In this document: positions 1 to 8,463 of the stretch, piece after piece
Layout: each line of letters opens with the position of its first letter
How positions within the stretch are numbered: position 1 is the first letter of the stretch
NCBI RefSeq assembly: GCF_000008185.1
Contig: NC_002967.9
Coordinates: 2,728,001 to 2,792,000, forward strand
Direction: 5' to 3'
Source of the DNA: Treponema denticola ATCC 35405
GTDB taxonomy: Bacteria; Spirochaetota; Spirochaetia; Treponematales; Treponemataceae
Length of the DNA: 64,000 nucleotides
Program-made: the position numbers and the translations under genes
The notes under the pieces: generated by a model
Seen by the model: only the letters and a program-made list of their open reading frames with translations
Databases searched by the model: none
What the model was told of the DNA's origin: nothing

Positions 1-344
1 TAAGGAAGCTCTAAAACCGGTTTATTATGCACAAGAGCCCTTAATCCGTATTCCGAAAAACAGGGCGTGCATAAAACAACCCTCTTAAACATTGAACAAA
101 AATTATCGATTATTTCTACAGCCCCATTCCCCAAAACAATATTTTCAGGTCTGCATTTTAAATATTGAGCCGTTACCTTTTTTAGCGAGCGGTAACGGAT
201 ATCGGGATAAACCAAAAGGTTATTAAAAGAGGCACTTAAGGCCTTTTTTAAGCCCTTAGGTGCCATTAGAGGATTTATATTACTACTAAAATCAATTAAA
301 ACTTCGTCCTTCTTTTTATAGGACAAAACCCCGCCGTGTTCCAA
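1..344 (-). CDS. PLP aminotransferase, CobD/HisC-like (partial, N-terminus only)
   Basis: The complement strand reads openly from position 344 to the window edge (114 codons); the rest lies outside. The segment contains EHGG near the start, then DFSSNINPL, YPDIRYRSL and ENIVLGNGAVEII. This is the N-terminal pattern of fold-type I PLP enzymes of the threonine-phosphate decarboxylase (CobD) and histidinol-phosphate aminotransferase (HisC) group; DFSxNINPL favours the CobD side. The start is taken as TTG because an in-frame stop lies just upstream, an AGGCGG-like ribosome site precedes it, and EHGG should be near residue 1. The catalytic lysine is outside the window, so CobD cannot be separated from HisC here. 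Confidence 0.75.
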   Translation of the reverse strand, partial: MEHGGVLSYKKKDEVLIDFSSNINPLMAPKGLKKALSASFNNLLVYPDIRYRSLKKVTAQYLKCRPENIVLGNGAVEIIDNFCSMFKRVVLCTPCFSEYGLRALVHNKPVLELP

Positions 345-374
345 ACCATACCGCCTATTAAATTATCTTTAAGG

Positions 375-403
375 ATTATAACAGATTTTTAAGAGAATGG
401 CAA
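375..403 (-). promoter_or_regulatory. Sigma-70-type promoter of the aminotransferase gene
   Basis: On the complement strand, TTGCCA and TATAAT are separated by exactly 17 bp. The predicted start site lies about 25 nt before the TTG start codon. Confidence 0.6.
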
Positions 404-515
404 ATAACTTGAACTGCATTGATTACAAAAATCTTTTTCTAACTTACTATTTTTTTCAAATATTTTCTATAAATATAATGGGGAGGAGAAAAATAAAAAA
501 ATCAAGGAGAAAAAA

Positions 516-1406
516 ATGGTAAAAAGGTTTGAAGATTTAACACTACAGGATGACTTTATGTTCTGTAAAGTTATGCAAAATCCTGACTTATGCAAAGGAC
601 TGATTGAAATGATACTATCAGCTACAATAGGTAAGATTGCTTATATTTCGGTACAGCACAATATTAACACATACGAACAAGCAAAATCCGTAAGGTTTGA
701 TGTTTTAGTGCAGACAGAAAACGGTAAATTCTACGACGTTGAAATGCAGGTAAGCAACGAGAAGAATATACCTAAAAGAATTAGGTTTTATCAAGCAGCC
801 ATTGATATTTCCTTCTTGGATAAGGGGAATTTCTATAACAATTTAAATGACAGCTTTATAATTTTTATTCGTGCGGAGGTTTTAATACCCCGACGCTCTG
901 CGTCGTAACAAAGGGTATTAAAACCGACTGCAACCACCTTATGAGAACAACAACCCCGATGCTCTGCATCGGGGTTGTTGATTTGCACTTTTGATGCTAT
1001 CGGTAAAAACAAACCTGTTTATACTTTTGAAAACATCTGTCTTGAAGATAAAAACACATCTTTACAAGATGGAACAAAAAAGGTTATAATAAATGCAGAG
1101 GCCTTTAAAGACACTGAAAACAAAGAATTAAAGGAATTTTTAGAATACCTTAAAACAGGTAAGGCAAAAAGTGAATTTACAAGGAGGATAGAAGAAATGA
1201 TACAAACAGTAAAACAAAATGAACAAGCAAGGCAAGAATATAGATTAATGTCTACTTTTGAGATGGACGCTAGATATAAGGGATTTTCTGAAGGCTTAAA
1301 GCAAAAATCAATAGAAACCGCCAAACTTATGAAGCTAAAAAACTTTGATACAGCCTTAATTAAAGAAATAACCGGTCTTCCCGAGTCCGAAATTGAAAAG
1401 CTGTAA
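516..1406 (+). pseudogene. Rpn/PD-(D/E)XK nuclease gene interrupted by a 114-bp insertion
   Basis: Two reading segments in the same frame (516-869 and 984-1406) together make one Rpn-type protein (recombination-promoting nuclease / putative transposase family). The first part has the nuclease signature FDVLVQ...YDVEMQ. It should run FIIFI-CTFDAIGKNKPVYTFEN but is split after FIIFI by an insert carrying two in-frame stops (906-908 and 942-944). The second part ends in the family's usual tail, ETAKLMKLKNFDTALIKEITGLPESEIEKL in type. A good AAGGAG site precedes the ATG. The first 118 codons plus 12 insert-encoded residues could still be made as a truncated protein. Confidence 0.8.
870..983. mobile_element. 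114-bp palindromic insertion (MITE/REP-like) inside the Rpn gene
   Basis: The insert lies between ATT at 867-869 and ATT at 981-983, a possible 3-bp target duplication. It holds two hairpins: GGTTTTAATACCC pairing with GGGTATTAAAACC around a GACGC-TCT-GCGTC core, and AACAACCCCGATGC pairing with GCATCGGGGTTGTT. It encodes no transposase, so it is non-autonomous or a REP-like element. Confidence 0.7.
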
Positions 1407-1472
1407 CCTAGATAGACTCACAAATTTTACCTGCTAAATTGCAGTTCGTATAATTAAATTCAAACTGCCCCC

Positions 1473-1501
1473 TTGCGGATAAGTCAAAAATAAGTTATAC
1501 T
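1473..1501 (+). promoter_or_regulatory. Promoter of pyrG
   Basis: TTGCGG and TATACT are spaced by 17 bp. The predicted start near 1508 gives a leader of about 50 nt, with a terminator hairpin between it and the gene. Confidence 0.5.
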
Positions 1502-1520
1502 AAAGCACGGTTGGAAGCCT

Positions 1521-1545
1521 AAAAACGGCTCAGCCGTTTTTTTTT
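1521..1545 (+). terminator. Intrinsic terminator / possible attenuator in the pyrG leader
   Basis: AAAAACGGC and GCCGTTTTT form a 9-bp stem with a TCA loop, followed directly by a run of nine T. It ends 15 bp before the pyrG ATG and lies downstream of the predicted promoter, so it would stop pyrG transcripts unless bypassed. It may simply terminate the Rpn gene upstream. Confidence 0.75.
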
Positions 1546-1560
1546 GGTCGGGGGAAAATT

Positions 1561-3171
1561 ATGAAATCTAAGTTTATCTTTATAACAGGCGGAGTTGTTT
1601 CATCTTTAGGCAAGGGCCTAACGGCAGCTTCTATAGGAATGCTTTTAAAAAGCCGCGGATATTCCGTAGTCAATCAAAAATTCGATCCGTATTTAAACGT
1701 AGATCCGGGTACCATGAACCCCTACCAGCACGGTGAAGTCTTTGTTACGGAAGACGGGGGCGAAACAGATCTCGACCTGGGCCACTACGAAAGATTTACC
1801 GATGTTCCCCTGCATAAATTTAACAGTACCTCAGCCGGAAAAGTCTATCTAGCCATTTTAGACAGAGAAAGAGCCGGAGGCTATAACGGCGGCACCGTAC
1901 AAGTTGTTCCTCATGTTACCGACGAAATCCAGTCCCGAATTCTAGGAACGGCTGAACAAACAGGAGCCGACTTTGTTATTTCCGAAATAGGCGGCACCGT
2001 GGGAGATATAGAAGCTCTACCCTTTATCGAAGCTATCCGCCAAATCCGCTACACTGTCGGAAAAGAAAACTGCATGTTTGTTCACTTAGGCCTTTTACCC
2101 TATCTAAAAGAATGCGGCGAAATCAAAACAAAGCCGATGCAGCACAGCGTAAAAGAGCTTTTAAGTTTCGGTATCCAGCCGGACATTCTAATTTGCCGAA
2201 GCGAAAAACGCCTTTCAAAATCGACTCGAGAAAAACTAAGCCTTTTTTCGAATATTCCTCAAGATGCAATAATCGAAAACTTAACTGCAAAATCTATTTA
2301 CGAAGTTCCGCTGATGCTGGAAGAAGCAGGCCTTGGAAAAGTTTTATGTAAGCTTTTCAATATTGAAAATAAAGAGCCTAATCTGGAAGAATGGAAAAAA
2401 ATGGTTCAAACCTACTACAATCCCGAAAAAGAAATAACCATTGCCCTTGTAGGAAAATATGTAGAGCTTCCCGATGCCTATCTCAGCGTTGCAGAGGCCT
2501 TAACGGCAGCCGGTATTTACCATAAAACCTCAATCAAACTTCTTTGGATTGACTCCAAAAAAATAGAAACTAAGGAAGATGCTGCTGCCTTTTTAAAGGA
2601 TGCAGACGGAATCATAGTGCCGGGAGGTTTCGGCGACAGGGGCATCAACGGAATGCTTTTAACGGCCCAATTTGCCCGCGAAAATAAAATTCCGTATTTC
2701 GGAATCTGCTTAGGTATGCAGATTTCGGCCATCGAATATGCCTTAAACGCCCTGCACATCGAAGAAGCTAATTCTTCCGAATTCGATAAAAATGCTAAAA
2801 ATCCCGTCATAGACCTAATGCCCGATCAAAAAGATGTAAAAATCGGCGGCACCCTCCGCCTAGGCCTATACAGATGTATGATAGCAGAAGGCTCTCTCGC
2901 AGAAAAGGCCTATAAATCCCACGAAATCCAAGAAAGGCACCGTCACAGATACGAGTTCAACAACCTTTACAGAGAAAAATTCGATAATTCGGATATGATT
3001 TTTTCGGGGCTAAATCCTGAACGCAACTTAGTGGAAATCGTTGAGCTAAAAAGCCATCCTTGGTTTGTCGCCGTACAATTCCATCCGGAATTTGCCTCAA
3101 GGCCCAACAAGCCCCATCCCCTGTTTAGGGATTTTATCAAGGCTGCAGTCGACAACAAAATCAACCGATAG
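1561..3171 (+). CDS. pyrG: CTP synthase
   Basis: CTP synthase makes CTP from UTP using glutamine and ATP, the last step of pyrimidine nucleotide synthesis in the cytoplasm. At 536 residues it has the usual length. The N-terminal synthetase domain shows the P-loop GGVVSSLGKG and the GGTVGDIE motif. The C-terminal class I glutamine amidotransferase domain has its nucleophile in GICLGMQ (Cys383) and QFHPE with His508 and Glu510. A GGGGGA ribosome site sits 6 nt before the ATG. The gene stands alone behind its own promoter and hairpin leader, which suggests CTP-linked attenuation. All key residues seem intact. Confidence 0.97.
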   Translation: MKSKFIFITGGVVSSLGKGLTAASIGMLLKSRGYSVVNQKFDPYLNVDPGTMNPYQHGEVFVTEDGGETDLDLGHYERFTDVPLHKFNSTSAGKVYLAILDRERAGGYNGGTVQVVPHVTDEIQSRILGTAEQTGADFVISEIGGTVGDIEALPFIEAIRQIRYTVGKENCMFVHLGLLPYLKECGEIKTKPMQHSVKELLSFGIQPDILICRSEKRLSKSTREKLSLFSNIPQDAIIENLTAKSIYEVPLMLEEAGLGKVLCKLFNIENKEPNLEEWKKMVQTYYNPEKEITIALVGKYVELPDAYLSVAEALTAAGIYHKTSIKLLWIDSKKIETKEDAAAFLKDADGIIVPGGFGDRGINGMLLTAQFARENKIPYFGICLGMQISAIEYALNALHIEEANSSEFDKNAKNPVIDLMPDQKDVKIGGTLRLGLYRCMIAEGSLAEKAYKSHEIQERHRHRYEFNNLYREKFDNSDMIFSGLNPERNLVEIVELKSHPWFVAVQFHPEFASRPNKPHPLFRDFIKAAVDNKINR

Positions 3172-3272
3172 CCTCAAAAAAAAGCCCCTTTTAAAAGGAG
3201 CCTTTCTAAAAGACTCCCTTCTAAAGAGGCTTTTAACTAAAGCCGATATTAAAGCTGGGAGGCTATACGCTT

Positions 3273-6074
3273 ATGCAGAATATTATTCTCACAACAAAAA
3301 AAATATTTAGACTCGCATTTATTTTAATTTTAATCGCGGCAACCTTTATGTCGTGTAAAACCGCTCCTGCGAAAGAAGAAACTTTAATTGATCTTATAAA
3401 GGCAGGAAAATCGGAGGAATTACAGGAAAGACTTAACAGCTCTGCCATAAACATGAAGGATGAAGAGGGAAACAGTCTTTTACATATTGCCGCCGTTAAA
3501 AACGATCCTATAATTGTGCGCCTTTTAATAAACATGGATGCCGATATAGAAGCAAAAAATAACACCGGAGCAACACCTCTTGCAGCAGCTCTAAACAATT
3601 CGGCTTATGATGCCGTTAAGGTTCTGGTTGAATACAATGCAAATATATTTGCTAAAGATAATGAGGGCGAAAAGCCTTTCGATACAGCCTGTAAAAATAA
3701 TGTTCCCAATTTAATTTTGACGGCTCAAACCATAAAACAAAAAGATGAAAATCAAGACACAGTCCTGCATCTTGCAGTAAAAGCGATGGATAAACAGCTT
3801 ACCAAGCAAATTCTGGCTATTGCCCCCCCTGAAACCGTGTACAATAAAGAAAACTTAAGCCCGCTTGCCATAGCCTACAAACACAATAATGCTGAAGATT
3901 CAGCCGAAATTGCATCCATTCTTTTACTTGCAGGCATACAGCCAATGGGAAAGGATTTTGCTGAATTTGAAACGGCAAGCCTTGCCCGCAACTACTCAAT
4001 GCGTTTTGCAGACGGAGAAACCCTCCTTCATATTTTTGCAAGAAAGGGCTATACCGGATTTTTAAAATTCTTAATTAAAAACAAGGTTCCGATAGATGTA
4101 AAGGATATCTCAAGCTCAACAGCGATGCAGGAAGCCGTTTATAACGGAAATACGGAAGCCGCTATATTGCTATTACAGGCCGGAGCCGATCCAAACAGCC
4201 GTAACTCATCCGGAAACACAGCCCTCCATTTGGTTATGCCGGAAGCCTCACGCTCAAAATTATTTAACGAGCTTATTACTGCAGGAGCCAATCCTAATCT
4301 TAAAGATAACTACGGAGAAACACCTCTTCATGTTGCTGCACGAATCGGAATGAATGACGACATCCTTGACCAGCTGTTAAAAGCCGGCGCCGACATAAAT
4401 GAAAGAAATAAAAAGGGACAAACTCCTCTTATTTTGGCTATCGACAGAAATCAAACACAGCAAGTGGATTTTTTGATAAATCACGGAGCCGACATACATG
4501 CCGAGGATAAGTCGGGTGAATCAGCTTTTATTCATTCATTAAGTATGGGGCTGCCGATGGTCGAACATGTTGTTACCGAAAAAAACAGCACGGAAAGGGA
4601 TTCCAACGGATCTACCCCTCTTCATTTGGCAGTCAGCCACAGGGCAAGCTCCGATATTATTTATTATCTGGTAGAAAAAAAGAGTTTAATAAATACGCGT
4701 AATAAATTGGGAAACACGCCCCTTCATATAGCTGCCGAAAAAAACTACCGCGAAGCAGGAGAAATATTGATAGCAAACAATGCAGATATATTCTATGCCA
4801 ATCTAAACGGCGACAGTCCCTTAAAATTTGCCCTTACCTTACGCGAAGGCAGAGAAGATTGGATGATAAACTCCCACACAATAGGTGCCGGAGACGGAGC
4901 GGGGAACACTCCCCTTCATCTTGCTGCAGAATGGCAGATTTTACCGATGATACCTTATTTAATCGATAAGGGAGCGGATATAAATGCAAGAAATACAAAT
5001 AATGAAACACCTCTTTTTAACGCAGTCAGAACCGACAGCCCTGAGGCCATAAAAGCCTTATTAGGTGAAGGCGTATCAAAAAAAGCCGATTTGGATGCAA
5101 GGGACTTTTTAGGAAATACGATTTTACATGCAGCTGTAAGATGGTCTGCATATAAAGCCGCCGATTTTATTTTAAGTAAGGACACGGAAGAATATGTAAG
5201 GCTTATAAATGCAAAAAATCTTGCAGGAAAGACGGTTTTACATGAAGCGGCTAAACAGGGCGAAATAAAATTCATCAATATATTTTTAAAAGCCAAGGTT
5301 GACGTAAATGCAGCCGATGAAACAGGCCGCTCCCCCTTATCCGAAGCCGTACTTGCAAATCAAACCCAAGCTATCGACCTCTTATTAAAAAATGGAGCCT
5401 CTCCCGTTCAGCAGGATATGTACGGAAGAACAGCCCTGCATGAAGCTGTAGAAATTTCGGAAGAAAGCATCATTCTTGTGCGTAATGCAGGAGGCAATCC
5501 TTTAACCAAAGACGCCTATGGAAAAACACCTTTCAGCCTCGCCTTAAATAAAAATATAAGAACTGTAGATCTGGTACTCGGAAATGACAGCCTTTTAGCT
5601 GACACTGATGGAGACACACCTCTCCACATAGCAGTAAAGGAAAGAGTAAGCCTTGATTATTTCCAAAGAATTATGAAAAAGAAATATCCCGTAAATAAGC
5701 GAAATAAAAACGGAGAAACAGCTCTTTTACTTGCAATTCAAAACAGTCAAAAAGAAATAACACGGGCGCTCTTGGCAGGAGGAGCGGATCCTTTTATAGT
5801 CAACAATAAGGGAGTTTCCGCTATAACGGAGATTTTTATGCATCATCCTGACTTCACTCCTATAGCAGCCGAGTTCTCATTAAAACAGACAGATACACTT
5901 GGAGAAGGAATGCTGCATTACGCCGCCAAATTTGCAGATGTACAAACCTTAAAGGACATCTTGGCTCTGCCCGGTATAAAGCTTGATGTAAAAAATACGG
6001 CAGGAGAAACACCTTATCAAGTTGCCCTAAGATGGAATAGAAGCGAAATAGCAGAACTTTTAAAAACCGAATAA
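3273..6074 (+). CDS. Ankyrin-repeat lipoprotein
   Basis: The 933-residue product starts with a lipoprotein signal peptide ending in AATFMSC, so Cys28 would be lipidated. Nearly all the rest is a chain of roughly 25 ankyrin repeats, seen as recurrent GxTPLHxAA, LLxxGAD and NxxNxxGxT motifs from about residue 65 to the end. No catalytic domain is visible, so it is probably a protein-binding scaffold held on a membrane facing the periplasm or the cell surface. A GGAGG site lies upstream. It is convergent with the VWA gene and shares a terminator with it. The partner is unknown. Confidence 0.85.
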   Translation: MQNIILTTKKIFRLAFILILIAATFMSCKTAPAKEETLIDLIKAGKSEELQERLNSSAINMKDEEGNSLLHIAAVKNDPIIVRLLINMDADIEAKNNTGATPLAAALNNSAYDAVKVLVEYNANIFAKDNEGEKPFDTACKNNVPNLILTAQTIKQKDENQDTVLHLAVKAMDKQLTKQILAIAPPETVYNKENLSPLAIAYKHNNAEDSAEIASILLLAGIQPMGKDFAEFETASLARNYSMRFADGETLLHIFARKGYTGFLKFLIKNKVPIDVKDISSSTAMQEAVYNGNTEAAILLLQAGADPNSRNSSGNTALHLVMPEASRSKLFNELITAGANPNLKDNYGETPLHVAARIGMNDDILDQLLKAGADINERNKKGQTPLILAIDRNQTQQVDFLINHGADIHAEDKSGESAFIHSLSMGLPMVEHVVTEKNSTERDSNGSTPLHLAVSHRASSDIIYYLVEKKSLINTRNKLGNTPLHIAAEKNYREAGEILIANNADIFYANLNGDSPLKFALTLREGREDWMINSHTIGAGDGAGNTPLHLAAEWQILPMIPYLIDKGADINARNTNNETPLFNAVRTDSPEAIKALLGEGVSKKADLDARDFLGNTILHAAVRWSAYKAADFILSKDTEEYVRLINAKNLAGKTVLHEAAKQGEIKFINIFLKAKVDVNAADETGRSPLSEAVLANQTQAIDLLLKNGASPVQQDMYGRTALHEAVEISEESIILVRNAGGNPLTKDAYGKTPFSLALNKNIRTVDLVLGNDSLLADTDGDTPLHIAVKERVSLDYFQRIMKKKYPVNKRNKNGETALLLAIQNSQKEITRALLAGGADPFIVNNKGVSAITEIFMHHPDFTPIAAEFSLKQTDTLGEGMLHYAAKFADVQTLKDILALPGIKLDVKNTAGETPYQVALRWNRSEIAELLKTE

Positions 6075-6116
6075 AAACCTTTCTAAAATTTAAAAGAATC
6101 ATAGAAAGTAATTAAA

Positions 6117-6157
6117 CAAAAAGCCGCAATCTTAAAATAAGATCGCGGCTTTTTTTA
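6117..6157. terminator. Bidirectional terminator between convergent genes
   Basis: AAAAGCCGC-A-ATCTT pairs with AAGAT-CGCGGCTTTT, with T tracts on both strands. It serves the ankyrin gene (+) and the VWA gene (-). Confidence 0.85.
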
Positions 6158-6168
6158 TAATCAAAACA

Positions 6169-8391
6169 TTACTTATCGTATTTTATCGACGTCAAGATAC
6201 TGTTCAATTTTTCAGTCGGGTTTTCATACTCTCTAAAGGTAAAGTAAACATGATATCCCTTATCCGACACAATGGTAACGGTTTTACTGATACAGTTATT
6301 TACAACATTCGACTTCTCATATGGGAAGTACTTAGGCTTAAGAATAGCCAGATGATAATCTTGCCCGTCATATCTAACTTGAGCCAAACGTGCAGGGAAA
6401 GGAACTAAGAATATTAGGAAGTTATCGGTTTTGCCTCCGCCCAAAGTCAAGCTCGTACCGGGTTTCATAACATGGATATTACGCCTTCCTATATTTCTAT
6501 TTTGATTTAAAACATAAATTTCCGTCATGCCGGATTTATTACGCTTTATTTCTATTGTTTCAAAGAAGTTGGCGGGAGACATATACGTCCCTCTCGGCTC
6601 CTTTGCGGCAAAAGAAGCAGCTAAGACACGGCGGCGTAAAACTTCATCATCCTGTCGTTGTGAGGCAACCCGATCTAAATTATCTGCAGAATAAATAGAA
6701 CCTCCGTCACCCGCAAAGTTTTTGGTTTCAGAATAGATTGACGTATTAGATGAAGCAGAATTAAAGCCATTTAAACGGCTTGCATGGTCATCTTCCTCCG
6801 AGAGTTTATGAGGATACCTCTTATCCTCTTCCTGATAATTGATCTGACTGCCTGCAGCCGCATAGCGGACTTGATTGGAAGACGGGCTTGAACCTCTTCT
6901 CCTCGTAAAGAAGACAATCAAGAATATAAGGAGAAGAAGCAAGATAAGGCCAAGAAGGATAAACCAAAGAGCATTAGAATTTTTAAGTCTTTGGAAGCTT
7001 GTCGGGAAAACGGCTAAGGAAGTCTCCATAACCTGAGGCAAAACCCTCTTTCCCTCTGCGAATTCAAGCCTCATAATAATATTATAATTACCTTCTTTAT
7101 ATTCATCAGGAAGAAGTGCCGAAACTCTAATCGGCACATCCTTTTCGCTTGCTTTTATCTTTGTATTTTGTGAATCAACAGGTATTTTGCTGATATTAAC
7201 GCCGTTATCAATAACAATATGAGTTAAATAAAGCTCTACATCTTCATCGGAGTTATTTGTTACCTCAAAAGAAAAAGCAAGTTTATTACCATGAGCTTCA
7301 AGTCCTTCGTCAGGGAAATTGATTAGAGGCAGGTCTTCCGCATTGTCCGTAATTGTAAATTTTCCATTCTCATCCTTAGGAAGCTCACTGCCTGCGGCTC
7401 CCGAGGCCTCTTTAAAATCCTTTGAAACATCGGTCAGACTGCCCTGTCCTGTTCCGGTATTACCTGAACCGCCCTGATCGGTACCGGAAGTTCCTGAGGT
7501 TGAGCTTCCGCCGGCATAGCCGCCCCCGCTTGAAGTAGAGCCGGAAGTGCCTGAGGTTGTGCTTCCGCCGGTTGAGCTGCCTCCGCTCGAAGTAGAGCCG
7601 GAAGTTCCTGAAGTTGAACCTCCGCCGGCATAACCTCCCCCGCTTGAAGTAGAGCCGGAAGTGCCTGAAGTTGTGCTTCCGCCGGCATAGCCGCCCCCGC
7701 TCGAAGTAGAGCCGGAAGTGCCTGAAGTTGAACCTCCTCCGATTGAGCCGCCGGCCCCTTGAGAGCCCGAACTACCGCTGCCTGTTCCGGCATATCCGCC
7801 TCCGGGATTATAAAATTCTTTGCCGTCCAATCCTCGTATCACGGCATCGGCAGGATAAGGCAGTTTAACATAATAGACCTTCCAGCCTTTTTTTCTGATA
7901 CTTCCTGCGAGAAGCCCTATTTCATTTTTTATCTGATCATCAGTATAATTTTTATAAGGACTTGATTCGGGCGGGTTGAAAATTCCATCCGAAATTATAA
8001 TCAGTATTTTTTCTTTTGTATCGGGTAAATTCGAACCGTATTGGCGGGCATATTGAAGTCCAGTTAAAAAGTCCGAGCTTTTTCCCAACTGGTATAGAAG
8101 CAAAAACCTTGAAACAACCCTGGACATATCCTTTTCGCTGTTAATTTTTTGCGACATTTCATAACGTGCATCTGCATTAAAGGATAAAACATGAACCGTA
8201 TCGCCCTTCCTTACAAATTTATCGTTAATTTCAGACAAAACACGATTATTAATGTCTTCATAGTATGGAAGGATAGTTCCTGACGTATCCATTAAGATGA
8301 CAATTTCAGCATTTGTCTTAACATTGTTTTGAGCAAAAATAGGCGTAAATAGAACAAACAAAAACAAACACAAAGAAACTCTTTTAAACAT
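6169..8391 (-). CDS. VWA-domain membrane protein with Gly/Ser-rich repeats
   Basis: The 740-residue protein has a signal peptide (residues 1-20, ending IFAQ) and then a von Willebrand A domain whose metal-ion site reads DTSGT near residue 35. After it, around residues 200-310, comes a Gly/Ser/Thr repeat region encoded by 57-bp DNA repeats, then a beta-rich domain, one transmembrane segment near residue 490 followed by RRRG, and a basic C-terminal domain on the cytoplasmic side. This resembles periplasmic adhesion or chaperone-associated VWA proteins, with a linker between the binding domain and the membrane. An AAAGGAGG site precedes the ATG. It is the last gene of the TPR-GreA-VWA run. Confidence 0.8.
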   Translation of the reverse strand: MFKRVSLCLFLFVLFTPIFAQNNVKTNAEIVILMDTSGTILPYYEDINNRVLSEINDKFVRKGDTVHVLSFNADARYEMSQKINSEKDMSRVVSRFLLLYQLGKSSDFLTGLQYARQYGSNLPDTKEKILIIISDGIFNPPESSPYKNYTDDQIKNEIGLLAGSIRKKGWKVYYVKLPYPADAVIRGLDGKEFYNPGGGYAGTGSGSSGSQGAGGSIGGGSTSGTSGSTSSGGGYAGGSTTSGTSGSTSSGGGYAGGGSTSGTSGSTSSGGSSTGGSTTSGTSGSTSSGGGYAGGSSTSGTSGTDQGGSGNTGTGQGSLTDVSKDFKEASGAAGSELPKDENGKFTITDNAEDLPLINFPDEGLEAHGNKLAFSFEVTNNSDEDVELYLTHIVIDNGVNISKIPVDSQNTKIKASEKDVPIRVSALLPDEYKEGNYNIIMRLEFAEGKRVLPQVMETSLAVFPTSFQRLKNSNALWFILLGLILLLLLIFLIVFFTRRRGSSPSSNQVRYAAAGSQINYQEEDKRYPHKLSEEDDHASRLNGFNSASSNTSIYSETKNFAGDGGSIYSADNLDRVASQRQDDEVLRRRVLAASFAAKEPRGTYMSPANFFETIEIKRNKSGMTEIYVLNQNRNIGRRNIHVMKPGTSLTLGGGKTDNFLIFLVPFPARLAQVRYDGQDYHLAILKPKYFPYEKSNVVNNCISKTVTIVSDKGYHVYFTFREYENPTEKLNSILTSIKYDK
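7490..7774 (-). repeat. 57-bp tandem repeat encoding a 19-residue Gly/Ser linker unit
   Basis: Four clear units start at 7490, 7547, 7604 and 7661; a fifth, partial unit starts at 7718. Each encodes a variant of GGxxTSGTSGSTSSGG. As a multiple of three, copy-number change would alter linker length without shifting the frame. Confidence 0.85.
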
Positions 8392-8463
8392 TTTTTTTCC
8401 TCCTTTCGGGGTGCAGTTAGAAGACTTGCATATCTAAATCAAGACCTGCAAGTCTCAATCAAA

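Noticed and set aside
7434-7793. Ala/Pro-rich leftward ORF inside the VWA gene
   Set aside because: It is another frame of the Gly/Ser repeat; the VWA frame has signal peptide, domains and start signals.
8422-8455. Inverted repeat AGACTTGCA/TGCAAGTCT as a terminator
   Set aside because: No T run follows on the transcribed strand; it may be an RNA processing site, but evidence is thin.
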